In this document: piece after piece, positions 54,181 through 62,191 of the stretch
Position numbering within the stretch: position 1 is the stretch's first letter
Layout: the number at the start of each line of letters is the position of its first letter
From: JANQPA01 sp964628385
GTDB lineage: Bacteria > Bacteroidota > Bacteroidia > Chitinophagales > Saprospiraceae
Direction: 5' to 3'
NCBI GenBank assembly: GCA_964628385.1
Contig: CAZVOD010000018.1
Span: 1-62,191 of the forward strand
DNA length: 62,191 nt
The notes under the pieces: generated by a model
Told to the model about the DNA's origin: nothing
Databases searched by the model: none
Seen by the model: the letters and a program-made list of their open reading frames with translations, nothing else
Translations under genes and position numbers: made by a program

Positions 54181-54428
54181 TGCTCAACTTGCTGTTCAAT
54201 AATGCGTACGGCATCTTTCACGGTTAGCATTTGCTCGGCAGAGTCATCATCTATTTCAATATCGAATTCCATCTCTACATCGATAATAATGTCTACCAGA
54301 TTGGCGGAATTGATCTTAAGGTCTTTTAATAGATCGGTATCAGCGTTGATCGTATCCAGTGTTTCTTTTTCGGGAACGTACGGCTCGATTATTTTTCTGA
54401 GTTTTTCGGTAATCTCTTGTTTAGTCAT
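54177..54428 (-). CDS. Acyl carrier protein
   Basis: An 83-residue acidic carrier protein. The attachment serine is S41 in DLKINSANLVDII, where NSA replaces the usual DSL. The four-helix pattern ends LTVKDAVRIIEQQ. It would carry growing acyl chains as phosphopantetheine thioesters for the adjacent ketosynthase. Its end overlaps the transferase gene by 4 bp and its start lies 6 bp after the ketosynthase stop. It is distinct from a housekeeping ACP, which would normally read DSLD. Confidence 0.92.
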   Translation of the reverse strand: MTKQEITEKLRKIIEPYVPEKETLDTINADTDLLKDLKINSANLVDIIIDVEMEFDIEIDDDSAEQMLTVKDAVRIIEQQVEQ

Positions 54429-54434
54429 AGCAAT

Positions 54435-55715
54435 TCAGACTTCAATTTTTCTAAAGATAACAACGCTGTTAACATCTCCAAAGCCAAAGCTGCTTTTGGC
54501 AATGGTACGGACAGGCTTTTTTATTAATTGTCGGGGAATGCAGCTTTCTGCAATTCTTTCGGCTATATCGGGATGCAGGTCTTCACAATTAATTGTAGGA
54601 TGAAGAAATCCGTGTTTTATTTGCAAAATAGCCGCAACTGATTCAATAGCGCCGGCTGCACTTAGGCAGTGTCCGATCATGGACTTGAGGGAATAGATAT
54701 AAGGAAAATCCTTTCCCTGTCTTTTCAAAGCTTTAGTCCAGTATTCTACTTCTATGGAATCAAACATGGTAGAGGTCAGATGCCCGGAAATGGCATCGAT
54801 CTCTTCGGGGGCTATGCCTGTATTGCGAATGGCTCCTTCTATGCAGTGCAGTATACCTGCGCGATTAGGGGCTGTCATGGTACCGCCATTTTGTTGGCCT
54901 CCAGAATTGATATAGCCACCAAGCACTTCGGCGTATATTGTCGCATTGCGGGCCCGGGCGCTTTCCAGGTTCTCCAGGACTACTGCTCCTGCACCAGCTC
55001 CGGGGACAAAACCGGCGGCACTAGCGCTCATTGGGCGGGAGGCTTGTTCCGGACGGTCATTCATCCTGCGATTAGTTACGCGCATGGCATCAAATCCTGC
55101 CCATACATATGGCCCGCTACTGTCACATCCCCCACATACCATTCTTTTGGCCTGACCACTCCGGATTCTGTCCAGTCCCATCAACAGGCTTTCTGAACCA
55201 CTGCTACAGGCCGAGGCATTGGTAGTGACCTGGTTGCCCAGGCCCAGTTTGCCGCCCAGGTGTGCACTTATTCCGCTAGCCATAACTTGCGGTACGGAAT
55301 TGCTACCCAGGCGTTTTGACTTTTTTTCATCAATCAGGTAGGCAGCATCTCTCATGACCCGAGCTCCGGCCAGGCCGGCACCAAAAATACAGCCACTGTC
55401 CCAGTCTGGCTCCTGATCTTTAGATAGTGGTAAATCAAAACCCGCATCTTTCCAGGCCTCAATGCCTGCCAGCAGTCCGTAAATAATACCGCTGGCAGTT
55501 ATTGACTTTCGCTCCAGCTCTGAGAAGGTCTGCTCAAGTAGTTGCTCAGAGATTTCTGGCATTCCTCCTATCTGGCAACCCATTTTTAGGGCTTCTAACT
55601 CCGGGAAAAACCGAACGCCTGACTTACCCTGCTGGATGGCCGAAAGAAATTCACGGACTCCAATACCATTGGGAGAGACAACCCCCAGGCCTGTTACTAC
55701 TATCTTCTTGTTCAT
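54435..55715 (-). CDS. Beta-ketoacyl-ACP synthase (FabF/FabB type)
   Basis: A 426-residue thiolase-fold condensing enzyme from ATG 55715, which overlaps the dehydratase stop by 4 bp (ATGA); an 18-codon upstream extension is unlikely. Catalytic residues are C170 (TNASACSSGSES), H312 (ISGHLTST, the HGTGT equivalent), K344 and H349 (SLKSMIGHCLSAAG). The glycine-rich GFGDVNSVVIF end is intact. It should extend acyl-ACP with malonyl-ACP. The altered GHLTST in place of HGTGT sets it apart from housekeeping FabF. Confidence 0.92.
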   Translation of the reverse strand: MNKKIVVTGLGVVSPNGIGVREFLSAIQQGKSGVRFFPELEALKMGCQIGGMPEISEQLLEQTFSELERKSITASGIIYGLLAGIEAWKDAGFDLPLSKDQEPDWDSGCIFGAGLAGARVMRDAAYLIDEKKSKRLGSNSVPQVMASGISAHLGGKLGLGNQVTTNASACSSGSESLLMGLDRIRSGQAKRMVCGGCDSSGPYVWAGFDAMRVTNRRMNDRPEQASRPMSASAAGFVPGAGAGAVVLENLESARARNATIYAEVLGGYINSGGQQNGGTMTAPNRAGILHCIEGAIRNTGIAPEEIDAISGHLTSTMFDSIEVEYWTKALKRQGKDFPYIYSLKSMIGHCLSAAGAIESVAAILQIKHGFLHPTINCEDLHPDIAERIAESCIPRQLIKKPVRTIAKSSFGFGDVNSVVIFRKIEV

Positions 55716-56173
55716 CGGTTTGGTTTTAGCATCTGGTCTGTAATTATTCCTGAAAGACTCCCCCTGCATACTTCTTCATCAGCCTCATTCAGCATTACTG
55801 CCTGACATTTGAGCTTACCTAGTCGAAAGTACACCTTTTCAGCTCTCACCACTACTTTTTCTCCGGGATATACAACCTTTAAGTAGGCTACCTCAGAAGA
55901 GCTGAACACAAAATTCAGCGGTTCCATTTTTTTATGTGTTTGGGTTAAATATATGCCCAATCCAAGCAAACCTATCTGAGCCATTGTCTCCGTCATAATT
56001 ACTCCAGGAGTCACCGGATTACCGGGAAAATGGCCTTCGTAAAAAAATTCATCCTCCCGATACCGATAATTGCCCTCTACTGCCTGATCAGAGATGGCTG
56101 TGATCTCGTCTACAAACAGGAAAGGTTTTTTGTAGGGCATCAGGGCTTTTATTTTTTTGCAGGTTTCTTCCAT
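55712..56173 (-). CDS. FabZ-like 3-hydroxyacyl-ACP dehydratase
   Basis: A 153-residue hotdog-fold protein. MPYKKPFLFVDEI near residue 12 and YEGHFPGNPVTPGVIMTETMAQIG (catalytic H48 and E62) match FabZ. It should dehydrate 3-hydroxyacyl-ACP to enoyl-ACP. Coupled by a 4-bp overlap to the ketosynthase and 76 bp after the SDR gene, it belongs to the operon. LpxC-fused or housekeeping FabZ is ruled out as the nearer reading because of this context. Confidence 0.9.
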   Translation of the reverse strand: MEETCKKIKALMPYKKPFLFVDEITAISDQAVEGNYRYREDEFFYEGHFPGNPVTPGVIMTETMAQIGLLGLGIYLTQTHKKMEPLNFVFSSSEVAYLKVVYPGEKVVVRAEKVYFRLGKLKCQAVMLNEADEEVCRGSLSGIITDQMLKPNR

Positions 56174-56249
56174 GGGTGTTTATCTATGCATTTTAAGCGG
56201 TTGGTAATAGCTTTGACGATCCATTGGTTTTATTGGAATGAAGCGTTGT

Positions 56250-57140
56250 TTAGGTTTTACTTTCGCCGCCATCAACAGGAATAATAGCACCGTTGATCCA
56301 CGAAGACTCCGGGCGACTTAGCAAATAAACCACGTTAGCTACGTCCTCTGGCCGGGTTAGTCGTTGAAAGGGATTGCGCATTTTGGCATTTTCCATCAGG
56401 TGTTCACTACCCGGAATCATCCCAAGGGATGGCGTCTTTGTGACACCAGGTTGAAGAATATTGCAGCGCACACCAAATGGTGCAAATTCAAGGGCGATAG
56501 ATCGGCCTACAGCTTCTAGTGTCGCCTTGGCGGCACTAACAGCAGCATAGCTTCGCCATGCTTTTTGGCTTCCCTCGCTGGTCAGGCCAAGTACCCGGGC
56601 ATCCGTTGAGAAGAGGCCTTTGTCATGGCATTCTTTCACCCAATCGTACAAACTATATCCCATAGCATAAATGGTATTTTGAAAATCTGTACTGCTCAGC
56701 GTAGCCTGCTGATCCTGAAAAATGCTGTTGATATCTTCTTTAAGGCGCTGATAAAGCGCTTCGGTTTCGGAAAGCTGTTCTTGTTTTTGGGAGGCACCAG
56801 TAGGTACCAACAACTTTAAGTTGCCCCTGGAAATAGCGTGTATCAATAGCTTAACCTTACCGCCGGGATGCATGGTGTTCATAAGCGCTTCCAGAATCGC
56901 CGTTCTTTTTTCCGGCATCAGTGCATCAGCATTAACGGTCAGTATTTCTATGCCATTACTTTTCAGTACTTCCAGTTTTTTATAAAAAACCTCCTGTTCC
57001 TTTTTTCTGTCCCTGTGAACGATACACAGGTTCATCCCCTGCTCGCCCATTTTCTGAGCAATAGCCAGGCCAATGCCACTGGACCCCCCCAGGATGATTG
57101 CCCAATAATTTTTATTTTTAAAAAAAAAATCCATCATCAT
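56250..57140 (-). CDS. Enoyl-ACP-reductase-like SDR (FabI/FabL type)
   Basis: A 296-residue Rossmann protein. The cofactor site is AIILGGSSGIGLAIAQKMG, with a basic HRDRKK after strand 2 that suggests NADPH. The catalytic pair is Y198-x6-K205 (RSYAAVSAAKATLEAV), the spacing of enoyl-ACP reductases (FabI, FabL) rather than the Y-x3-K of ketoreductases. The C-terminus RLTRPEDVANVVYLLS...NGAIIPVDGG is standard. Insertions around 105-150 (LVPTGASQKQEQ) resemble FabI relatives. It starts 3 bp after the type III PKS stop. Confidence 0.88.
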   Translation of the reverse strand: MMMDFFFKNKNYWAIILGGSSGIGLAIAQKMGEQGMNLCIVHRDRKKEQEVFYKKLEVLKSNGIEILTVNADALMPEKRTAILEALMNTMHPGGKVKLLIHAISRGNLKLLVPTGASQKQEQLSETEALYQRLKEDINSIFQDQQATLSSTDFQNTIYAMGYSLYDWVKECHDKGLFSTDARVLGLTSEGSQKAWRSYAAVSAAKATLEAVGRSIALEFAPFGVRCNILQPGVTKTPSLGMIPGSEHLMENAKMRNPFQRLTRPEDVANVVYLLSRPESSWINGAIIPVDGGESKT

Positions 57141-57143
57141 TCG

Positions 57144-58211
57144 TTATTCTTGCCACTGTAAAAGCAGACTTTGAGCCGAAAATCCGGGACCAAAGCTAAG
57201 CATAAGTCCGTAATCTTCCCTGTCAATTTCCTTTTCCATAAACTCTTTCATCACGTATAATACAGTGGCACTAGACATATTACCGTAGTTTCTCAGTACT
57301 TCTTTGGTTTGGTCGAGATCTTTTCCCAATGCACCAAATAACTCTTCTACCATTTGAATAATCTTCTTACCTCCGGGGTGGAAAATCAGGTGGTTGATAT
57401 CTTGAATATCGAGTTGGTTTTTTTGGAGAAATGGAAAAATAATATGCTCAAAATGCTCGCGAATAGTCTCTGGAACTGATGGGTCCAGCACCATCGTAAA
57501 TCCGGTATTTTTCAGGTCAAACCCCATCAATCGGGTTTGATCAAAGAAGTGATACATCTTACTATCCAGAATAGCCGGGGCCAGTTGATTACCGGCACCC
57601 ACTATAGCACAGGCAGCACCGTCGCCAAACAGGGCGGCGCTCACCATATTGGCCATAGAGAAATCGGTATATTGAAAAGTAGACATGGGAGATTCCACAG
57701 CAATAACAGCGGCGCGTTTCTCCGGATGGGCCTTAAGAAAGTTATTAGCATAGATCAGGCCGGATACACCGGCCGCGCAACCCATTTCTGTGACCGGCAA
57801 GCGGACAATATCCTGCCGCATCTGTAATCGGTTGATCAAATATGCATCTACGGAAGGAATCATAAAGCCCGTGCAACTAACCGTAATAATGTAGTCTATA
57901 TCTTTAGGACTCAGCTGAGCTTTCTGAAGGGCTTTGCGCAGGGCATCCTCTGCAAGGTCCGTGACTTTTTCTATGTAGTAATCATTTCTTTCCTGTAGGG
58001 TCGTGTGCGCTAAAACAGCCTCAGCGGGCATAATGGAATAACGCCGATCTACCTGCGCATATTTGAAAATCCTAAGTACTTTTCGTTTGAAACGTTCATC
58101 CTGGCCTTCCAGGTGCTCCTCCATATCTCTAATGATTTCATCAGTAGTTTTGGTAAATTCAGGAATGGAAGTAGCTACGGATAGTATTTTAGTCTTCTGG
58201 TTTGAAGTCAT
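57144..58211 (-). CDS. Type III polyketide synthase (chalcone-synthase family)
   Basis: A 355-residue homodimeric-type condensing enzyme. The catalytic triad is visible: C145 (TEMGCAAGVSGL), H278 (LIFHPGGKKII) and N311 (NYGNMSSATVL). The GFGPG loop appears as SFGPGFSAQ near the end. Such enzymes extend an acyl starter with malonyl-CoA and cyclise the chain to resorcinols, pyrones or phloroglucinols. The start overlaps the methyltransferase stop by 4 bp. The neighbouring fatty-acid-type genes suggest a long acyl starter (inference). Confidence 0.95.
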   Translation of the reverse strand: MTSNQKTKILSVATSIPEFTKTTDEIIRDMEEHLEGQDERFKRKVLRIFKYAQVDRRYSIMPAEAVLAHTTLQERNDYYIEKVTDLAEDALRKALQKAQLSPKDIDYIITVSCTGFMIPSVDAYLINRLQMRQDIVRLPVTEMGCAAGVSGLIYANNFLKAHPEKRAAVIAVESPMSTFQYTDFSMANMVSAALFGDGAACAIVGAGNQLAPAILDSKMYHFFDQTRLMGFDLKNTGFTMVLDPSVPETIREHFEHIIFPFLQKNQLDIQDINHLIFHPGGKKIIQMVEELFGALGKDLDQTKEVLRNYGNMSSATVLYVMKEFMEKEIDREDYGLMLSFGPGFSAQSLLLQWQE

Positions 58212-58936
58212 AGTTCAAAGTTGATAATCATTTGATAGCGAAACGCCCATTTCCAGGAGATGCTGTATGCTGCAGGCCCGATGGAGCGTCCCAAAGACTG
58301 AAGCTCAGGCCTGGTAAACCCTTTACGGATAGAAATCAGGCCGTCTAGTCTGGCTATTCTGTTGGCTCCCGTCAACCAACAAAATAATAGAAATAAATAA
58401 TAAGCCAACCCATTTCTGTGTAAATCATTGATCAAGACTATTTGTACACCTGCTTCCCGGCATTTTTGGAGTAATTGAAGGTTTTGTTGATCAGTAAAAT
58501 GATGCAGGCAAAGGTTAAACGTGACTATGTCAGCACCATCGGGGCGGTAGGCAGGATCAAAAATATCCGCCTTTTCAAAAGTAATCTCTTCAAGATCATC
58601 GGCTGCCTGGGCGGCGTATTCAACAATAAAGGGATTGGCATCTACCCCCTTGAGGCTCAGCTTTTGTCCTGCCCTGCGAGCCCACCTGGCTATAGCTCGC
58701 AGACCATCTCCACTTCCTGACCCAAGGTCTGTAATTACAACATTAGTTTTTTGGGGGAAATATTGATGGATTACTTTTTTGACCGAATGAACAAGTATTT
58801 TATTGCCACCCAAAAATTTGTTGACTCTTTCAATGGTATCGAAAGCTTTAGCGACTTCGGCACTACCCAAGGAGAAATCATCGATAATCTCTTCCTCGTC
58901 GAGGGCCCGCTGCTTGAATATTTTCCAGAATGGCAT
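58208..58936 (-). CDS. Class I SAM-dependent methyltransferase of the polyketide operon
   Basis: A 242-residue methyltransferase. Motif I is VVITDLGSGSGDGLRAIA, the acidic residue after strand 2 is in LKGVDANPFIVEYA, and motif IV is ADIVTFNLCLHHFTD. The C-terminal third (YYLFLLFCWLTGANRIAR) is hydrophobic, as expected for an enzyme on a lipid substrate. Methyltransferase plus type III PKS plus flavoprotein is the layout of the Streptomyces srs genes for methylated phenolic lipids. It overlaps the PKS gene by 4 bp. Confidence 0.9.
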   Translation of the reverse strand: MPFWKIFKQRALDEEEIIDDFSLGSAEVAKAFDTIERVNKFLGGNKILVHSVKKVIHQYFPQKTNVVITDLGSGSGDGLRAIARWARRAGQKLSLKGVDANPFIVEYAAQAADDLEEITFEKADIFDPAYRPDGADIVTFNLCLHHFTDQQNLQLLQKCREAGVQIVLINDLHRNGLAYYLFLLFCWLTGANRIARLDGLISIRKGFTRPELQSLGRSIGPAAYSISWKWAFRYQMIINFEL

Positions 58937-59033
58937 GTTTATTTGTTTTGTCAGCCGGAAGAAAAGGAGCCAGTAAAAACTTATCGTCCCTTACGACCAA
59001 TTTTGGAATAGAAGCTTTCGGAAGCTAGTTGAG

Positions 59034-60146
59034 CTACAGAGGCTTTCCATGTGTTTGCCGAATAATTGGAGGTAATATAACAGGAAAAGTCTTTAGAATC
59101 CTAACGGAGTATTCTGAAATGAGTGTTTTACCCATAAAAAAATGTAACCATCGCCCCCAGTACAGACGGGCGGCAAAGTGTTGTTGCCACTTTTTTTGGT
59201 ATTGTGCTTCCATACCGGATCGGTCGGTCCGGCCTTCAAAGTATTCGATTAGGCACTCGGAGGCCAGCTTGGCAGCATGAATCCCCATAGCCATTCCATT
59301 GCCAGCCAGCGGAGGAATCATACCGGCGGCATCGCCAACCATTAGTACGTGATCCTGTACTTGCTTTTTGGGGACAAAAGAGACATTAGAAATAACTATG
59401 GGTTTAACCAGTACCTGTTCTGCTCCTTCAAACAAATCGGCAATGGCCTGGTGTTGGGTATACAGATACTGCTCCAACCCGCTAATTCCTCCTATTTTCT
59501 TGAATTGTTGTTGCTTAATCAGGAGAGCTAAATCCACCGTGCCATCCTCTACCTGTACAGCACCACAGTAGCCGCCTTCAAAATTATAGAGCGTGACCAG
59601 GTCGGCGGGAAAATGCTTTTTCAGGTAATATTTTATACCCACATAATCAGCGGGTGTAGCGGTAAAGGGCCGCTGCATAGATTTGTCCATAACAGAGCGT
59701 TTGCCGAAGCTACCAATGACGGTTTTTGCTTCAATGGTGGTTCCCTTTTTCAATTTTAGCTCAAAGTGCTCGCCCCGAAACACGGAGGAAAGGGCAGGAT
59801 TATTTAGCTGAAAGCTAACGCCTTTTTGCAAAGCATGCTCATAAAGGTAATTATCAAGGGCATACCGTCTGATACCCAGGCCACCGAGATCCAGTGACGC
59901 TTCTGCGTATTTGCCTGATGGTGCATAAAGGCGAAAACGATTGATTTTCTGCGGTTGTATCTCTTCCACCCCCAGATCCAGCTTCCTGAAATAGGGAAGG
60001 ACTTCCTGAGAAATATATTCTCCACAGACTTTGTGCTGCGGGTAGGATTTTTTCTCTATCACAAAAACATCTAAGCCCGCTTTTCTAAGATGAATAGCGG
60101 CGGATAAGCCCGCCAGCCCGCCACCTATAATCGCAACATCTACCAT
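59034..60146 (-). CDS. FAD-dependent monooxygenase/reductase of the polyketide operon
   Basis: A 370-residue flavoprotein of the geranylgeranyl-reductase/PHBH-like group. VAIIGGGLAGLSAAIHLRKAG binds FAD (GxGxxG, 8-13), and EKKSYPQHKVCGEYIS and DHVLMVGDAAGMIPPLAGNGMAMGIHAAKLA are the following signatures. It is first in the minus-strand operon, 97 bp before the methyltransferase. By analogy with SrsC it could hydroxylate the aromatic ring to a quinol or quinone; reduction of the chain is the alternative. Confidence 0.88.
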   Translation of the reverse strand: MVDVAIIGGGLAGLSAAIHLRKAGLDVFVIEKKSYPQHKVCGEYISQEVLPYFRKLDLGVEEIQPQKINRFRLYAPSGKYAEASLDLGGLGIRRYALDNYLYEHALQKGVSFQLNNPALSSVFRGEHFELKLKKGTTIEAKTVIGSFGKRSVMDKSMQRPFTATPADYVGIKYYLKKHFPADLVTLYNFEGGYCGAVQVEDGTVDLALLIKQQQFKKIGGISGLEQYLYTQHQAIADLFEGAEQVLVKPIVISNVSFVPKKQVQDHVLMVGDAAGMIPPLAGNGMAMGIHAAKLASECLIEYFEGRTDRSGMEAQYQKKWQQHFAARLYWGRWLHFFMGKTLISEYSVRILKTFPVILPPIIRQTHGKPL

Positions 60147-60686
60147 AATACGATACTACTTGCATGTTTATCACAAAAACTATCACAAGGTCTTCTTTTC
60201 TTTTGACTTGTAGATATAATAAGGTTAGTCTTTTTTTCCGTTCCCTGTCGATAAGGTAAAATTAGCGTCAATTTCCTCTTTGTAAATAAATTGTATAGAA
60301 ATAGTGTTAAGAGTCATGACAATGTTACTTTATTGATAAAAAAAATTAATTTTGTGAGTAATAGTTTTCATTTGGTTTTTTGGGGTTATATAAGAGGCAA
60401 TCATAATTATGGTTGCCTCATTTTGAGCCTTCCTTACAATAATGCTATCTGCCTTTGCTTTCCTGATTTTTTTGGGTCCTCAAATTCTCTTATTTTTCCA
60501 GCGGATTACGAGGAGTGTGTTAAAATGTATAGTTGGAAAGTCACAAGCCTTACTTCATTAAGAATAATATTATGTGGGTGGTCCAGGTAACTTTTTCTAT
60601 CCATATTTAATCTCTGACTAGGTAATCACGAATCATACATTTTCGACACAGGTGGACAGGCATCCTACAACACAAAATTTCCAAAT
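60147..60686. other. Intergenic region between the polyketide operon and the stress-protein gene
   Basis: 540 bp with no credible gene; a 99-codon frame at 60291-60590 has poor composition. A hairpin lies at 60394-60419: GAGGCAA pairs with TTGCCTC, continues through one T-G wobble and CAT/ATG, with an AATT loop. No consensus promoter for either divergent gene was clear. Confidence 0.45.
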
Positions 60687-61523
60687 ATGAAACAGGATAC
60701 TACACTGAGAGATAAAAATATTATAGTTGCCACAGATTTCTCCAGCGCATCTAAAGAAGCTTTACAATTTGGGTTATGGGTACAGCATGCGTTTGGCAGT
60801 TCCATACATTTGGTGCATGTCGCGCCAAATGAAATCGAATCGCTCGGAGAAATAAAGAGTGAAGAAGATGCTCAGGAAGAGTTGCTTCGGCGATTGAGAA
60901 GTTTTTCCACCAATTATCCGGGAGTCAGGAATGAGGTACCTGAGCACGCTAATAAAATTAATTTTCGCATTGAAAAAGGTAAAGTTGTTGAGCGAATTAT
61001 AAGTGCTGCCGAGCAATTGCAAGCTCACCTGATTATTATTGGCAGCCGCAAAGAACGCAATATTCTGGAATATTTATTCGGTAGTGTAGGCACTCAATTG
61101 ATCTACGCTTCTCCCTTTCCTATCCTGGTAGTACCAGAAAACAGCAGACAATTATTGGTTTCTAATATTCTTTTGGCTACCCTGCCGCAGCAAGATGTCG
61201 AGCAAGATGTCAAAACACTGCAAACGGTTTTACCTTCCACCGGTATCAACTATATCCACAATGTCTTTATCAACACTTTTGAGCAAAGAGGAAAAAAAGT
61301 AACGGAAGAAACTATCAAACTGGGCCCCGACCTGGAAACACCAGCTACGATGATTCGAGCCGCTAGCGTCAAAGAAGGAATCGACTACTTTAAAAGTAAA
61401 TATCATATCGACCTGATCGCATTGAAGGTACCGTCGAGAGGACGGGCCGAGCAGCTTTTGCACAAAAGCGTCAGCCAGTCTCTGATTTATCAGGAAGATA
61501 TTCCTGTGTTGATCCTTAAATAA
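60687..61523 (+). CDS. Universal stress protein with tandem Usp domains
   Basis: A 278-residue cytosolic protein. Domain 1 (~1-150) has NIIVATDFSSASKEALQFGLWVQHAFGSSIHLVHV and the nucleotide-site segment IIGSRKERNILEYLFGSVGTQLIYASPFPILVVPE. Domain 2 (~155-278) is more divergent and ends LLHKSVSQSLIYQEDIPVLIL. The usual G-x2-G-x9-G-(S/T) ATP motif is altered to GSRKERNILEYLFGSVG, so ATP binding is uncertain. A hairpin follows 7 bp after the stop. Confidence 0.92.
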   Translation: MKQDTTLRDKNIIVATDFSSASKEALQFGLWVQHAFGSSIHLVHVAPNEIESLGEIKSEEDAQEELLRRLRSFSTNYPGVRNEVPEHANKINFRIEKGKVVERIISAAEQLQAHLIIIGSRKERNILEYLFGSVGTQLIYASPFPILVVPENSRQLLVSNILLATLPQQDVEQDVKTLQTVLPSTGINYIHNVFINTFEQRGKKVTEETIKLGPDLETPATMIRAASVKEGIDYFKSKYHIDLIALKVPSRGRAEQLLHKSVSQSLIYQEDIPVLILK

Positions 61524-61530
61524 AAAAATC

Positions 61531-61560
61531 GAGGTTATCTACTCGAATAATAATAACCTC
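61531..61560. terminator. Hairpin between the Usp gene and the CBS gene
   Basis: GAGGTTAT (61531-61538) pairs perfectly with ATAACCTC (61553-61560), followed by AATTT. It lies between convergent genes and is the likely end of the stress-protein transcript. Confidence 0.65.
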
Positions 61561-61637
61561 AATTTGACTTATATATTTCGATCAAGTACGGCTGCAAATC
61601 CTTACCAGCTATCCTCAAAGATGCTTAGCCTGGCTGT

Positions 61638-62117
61638 TTATTCCATTTCTGCATTTCCGGCATAAAGGTCATCTGTTGTTGTTTCTTCACCAGCCAGTTT
61701 GCGAATGATATCAAATGTCGTCAGAATGCCTACCAATTCCTCATCTTTAATTACCGGAATAGCGTGGAATCTATTTTTCAGGAAAATATCAAGAGCTACG
61801 TTAATCCGGTCATTGGGTTCAACCGTAGCCAGGTTTTTAGTCATAATATCTTCAGCGTGATATACTCTAAGGCGGGCATTATCCACAAATTTATCCTCTT
61901 CCGTTTTTCTAAATCCTCTTAAAAAGAGGAGAAAGTCAGATTTACTGATAATTCCCACAATTTTTCTGAAACGGACAACAGGAATGTGGTGGATGTTGTG
62001 AGCTTCGAATACTTCTTTTACCGCTGTCAGGTCATCCATTGGATTCACTGTGATCAGCTTTGTACTCATGATTGTTTTTACAGGATTTAAAATATTCATA
62101 ACAATTGGCTTTTTCAT
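61638..62117 (-). CDS. Two-CBS-domain protein
   Basis: A 159-residue stand-alone Bateman module. CBS1 is TKLITVNPMDDLTAVKEVFEAHNIHHIPVVRFRKIVGIISKSDFLLFL. CBS2 is DIMTKNLATVEPNDRINVALDIFLKNRFHAIPVIKDEELVGILTTFDIIRKL. Such pairs bind adenine nucleotides and usually regulate a partner. No effector domain is attached. It is convergent with the universal stress protein gene, and both may belong to a stress or energy-status response (inference). Confidence 0.93.
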   Translation of the reverse strand: MKKPIVMNILNPVKTIMSTKLITVNPMDDLTAVKEVFEAHNIHHIPVVRFRKIVGIISKSDFLLFLRGFRKTEEDKFVDNARLRVYHAEDIMTKNLATVEPNDRINVALDIFLKNRFHAIPVIKDEELVGILTTFDIIRKLAGEETTTDDLYAGNAEME

Positions 62118-62191
62118 TTTTTAATTCGAGTCGTGACTTAAGTAATTCACGAAATTAAAGTATGGAATTTAAAATTAACTCTTAATTTTAC

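Noticed and set aside
51243..60146. Flexirubin or aryl-polyene cluster
   Set aside because: KS, ACP, dehydratase and MMPL exporter overlap with those clusters, but there is no ammonia-lyase, chain-length-factor pair or acyltransferase, while a type III PKS is central.
60291..60590. 99-codon plus-strand frame between the polyketide operon and the stress-protein gene
   Set aside because: Composition is unlike a protein (many Cys, Trp, Asn in random order), it spans a hairpin, and no ribosome site is present.

Overview
The window comes from a member of the Bacteroidota, most likely a Saprospiria/Lewinella-like marine or freshwater bacterium. The evidence is a 2,398-residue adhesin ending in a type B type-IX-secretion sorting domain, followed directly by a PorP/SprF-family protein. 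Further support comes from three PD40/OmpA outer-membrane proteins, a DUF6089 barrel, atpD-atpC standing apart from other atp genes, and promoters of the Bacteroidota form TTTG-N18-TAnnTTTG. The DNA is moderately AT-rich. I saw no tRNA, rRNA, CRISPR array, insertion sequence or prophage.

Layout. 1-8 kb: mostly minus-strand genes (degenerate OmpA/PD40 protein, PaaE-like reductase, LysE exporter, YjbQ, DUF6089 barrel, nadA, RsmI-like methylase). 8.1-8.9 kb: scpA. 9-14.8 kb: a minus-strand DUF5691-MoxR-DUF5682 module headed by a glycosyltransferase. 15-17 kb: atpD-atpC. 17-21.8 kb: Xaa-Pro aminopeptidase, YkvA, a small LytTR-like protein coupled to a polysaccharide deacetylase, gltX and a small conserved protein. 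22-34 kb: giant adhesin, SprF-like protein, OmpA/PD40 protein and radical SAM/SPASM enzyme. 34.7-39.1 kb: TPR protein, TPR-PD40-OmpA protein and PaaK-like ligase. 39-49.4 kb: mixed genes (metzincin-like peptidase, exonuclease III, barrel protein, HTH protein, helical orphan, membrane proteins, a YfcC transporter with an ArgE-like deacylase, a flavoprotein).

49.6-51.2 kb holds a decayed or switched-off cassette: a secreted six-cysteine peptide gene with TAA as its second codon, then a six-bladed-propeller lipoprotein gene frameshifted inside a (TA)6 run, both behind an excellent promoter.

51.2-60.1 kb is a nine-gene minus-strand biosynthetic operon, read as flavoprotein, methyltransferase, type III polyketide synthase, Y-X6-K enoyl-reductase-like SDR, FabZ-like dehydratase, ketosynthase, acyl carrier protein, phosphopantetheinyl transferase and RND/MMPL exporter. 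It looks like a private fatty-acyl factory feeding a chalcone-synthase-like enzyme, with ring methylation and oxidation and dedicated export. The predicted product is a phenolic lipid or alkylquinone; this is inference. The window ends with a universal stress protein and a CBS-domain protein.
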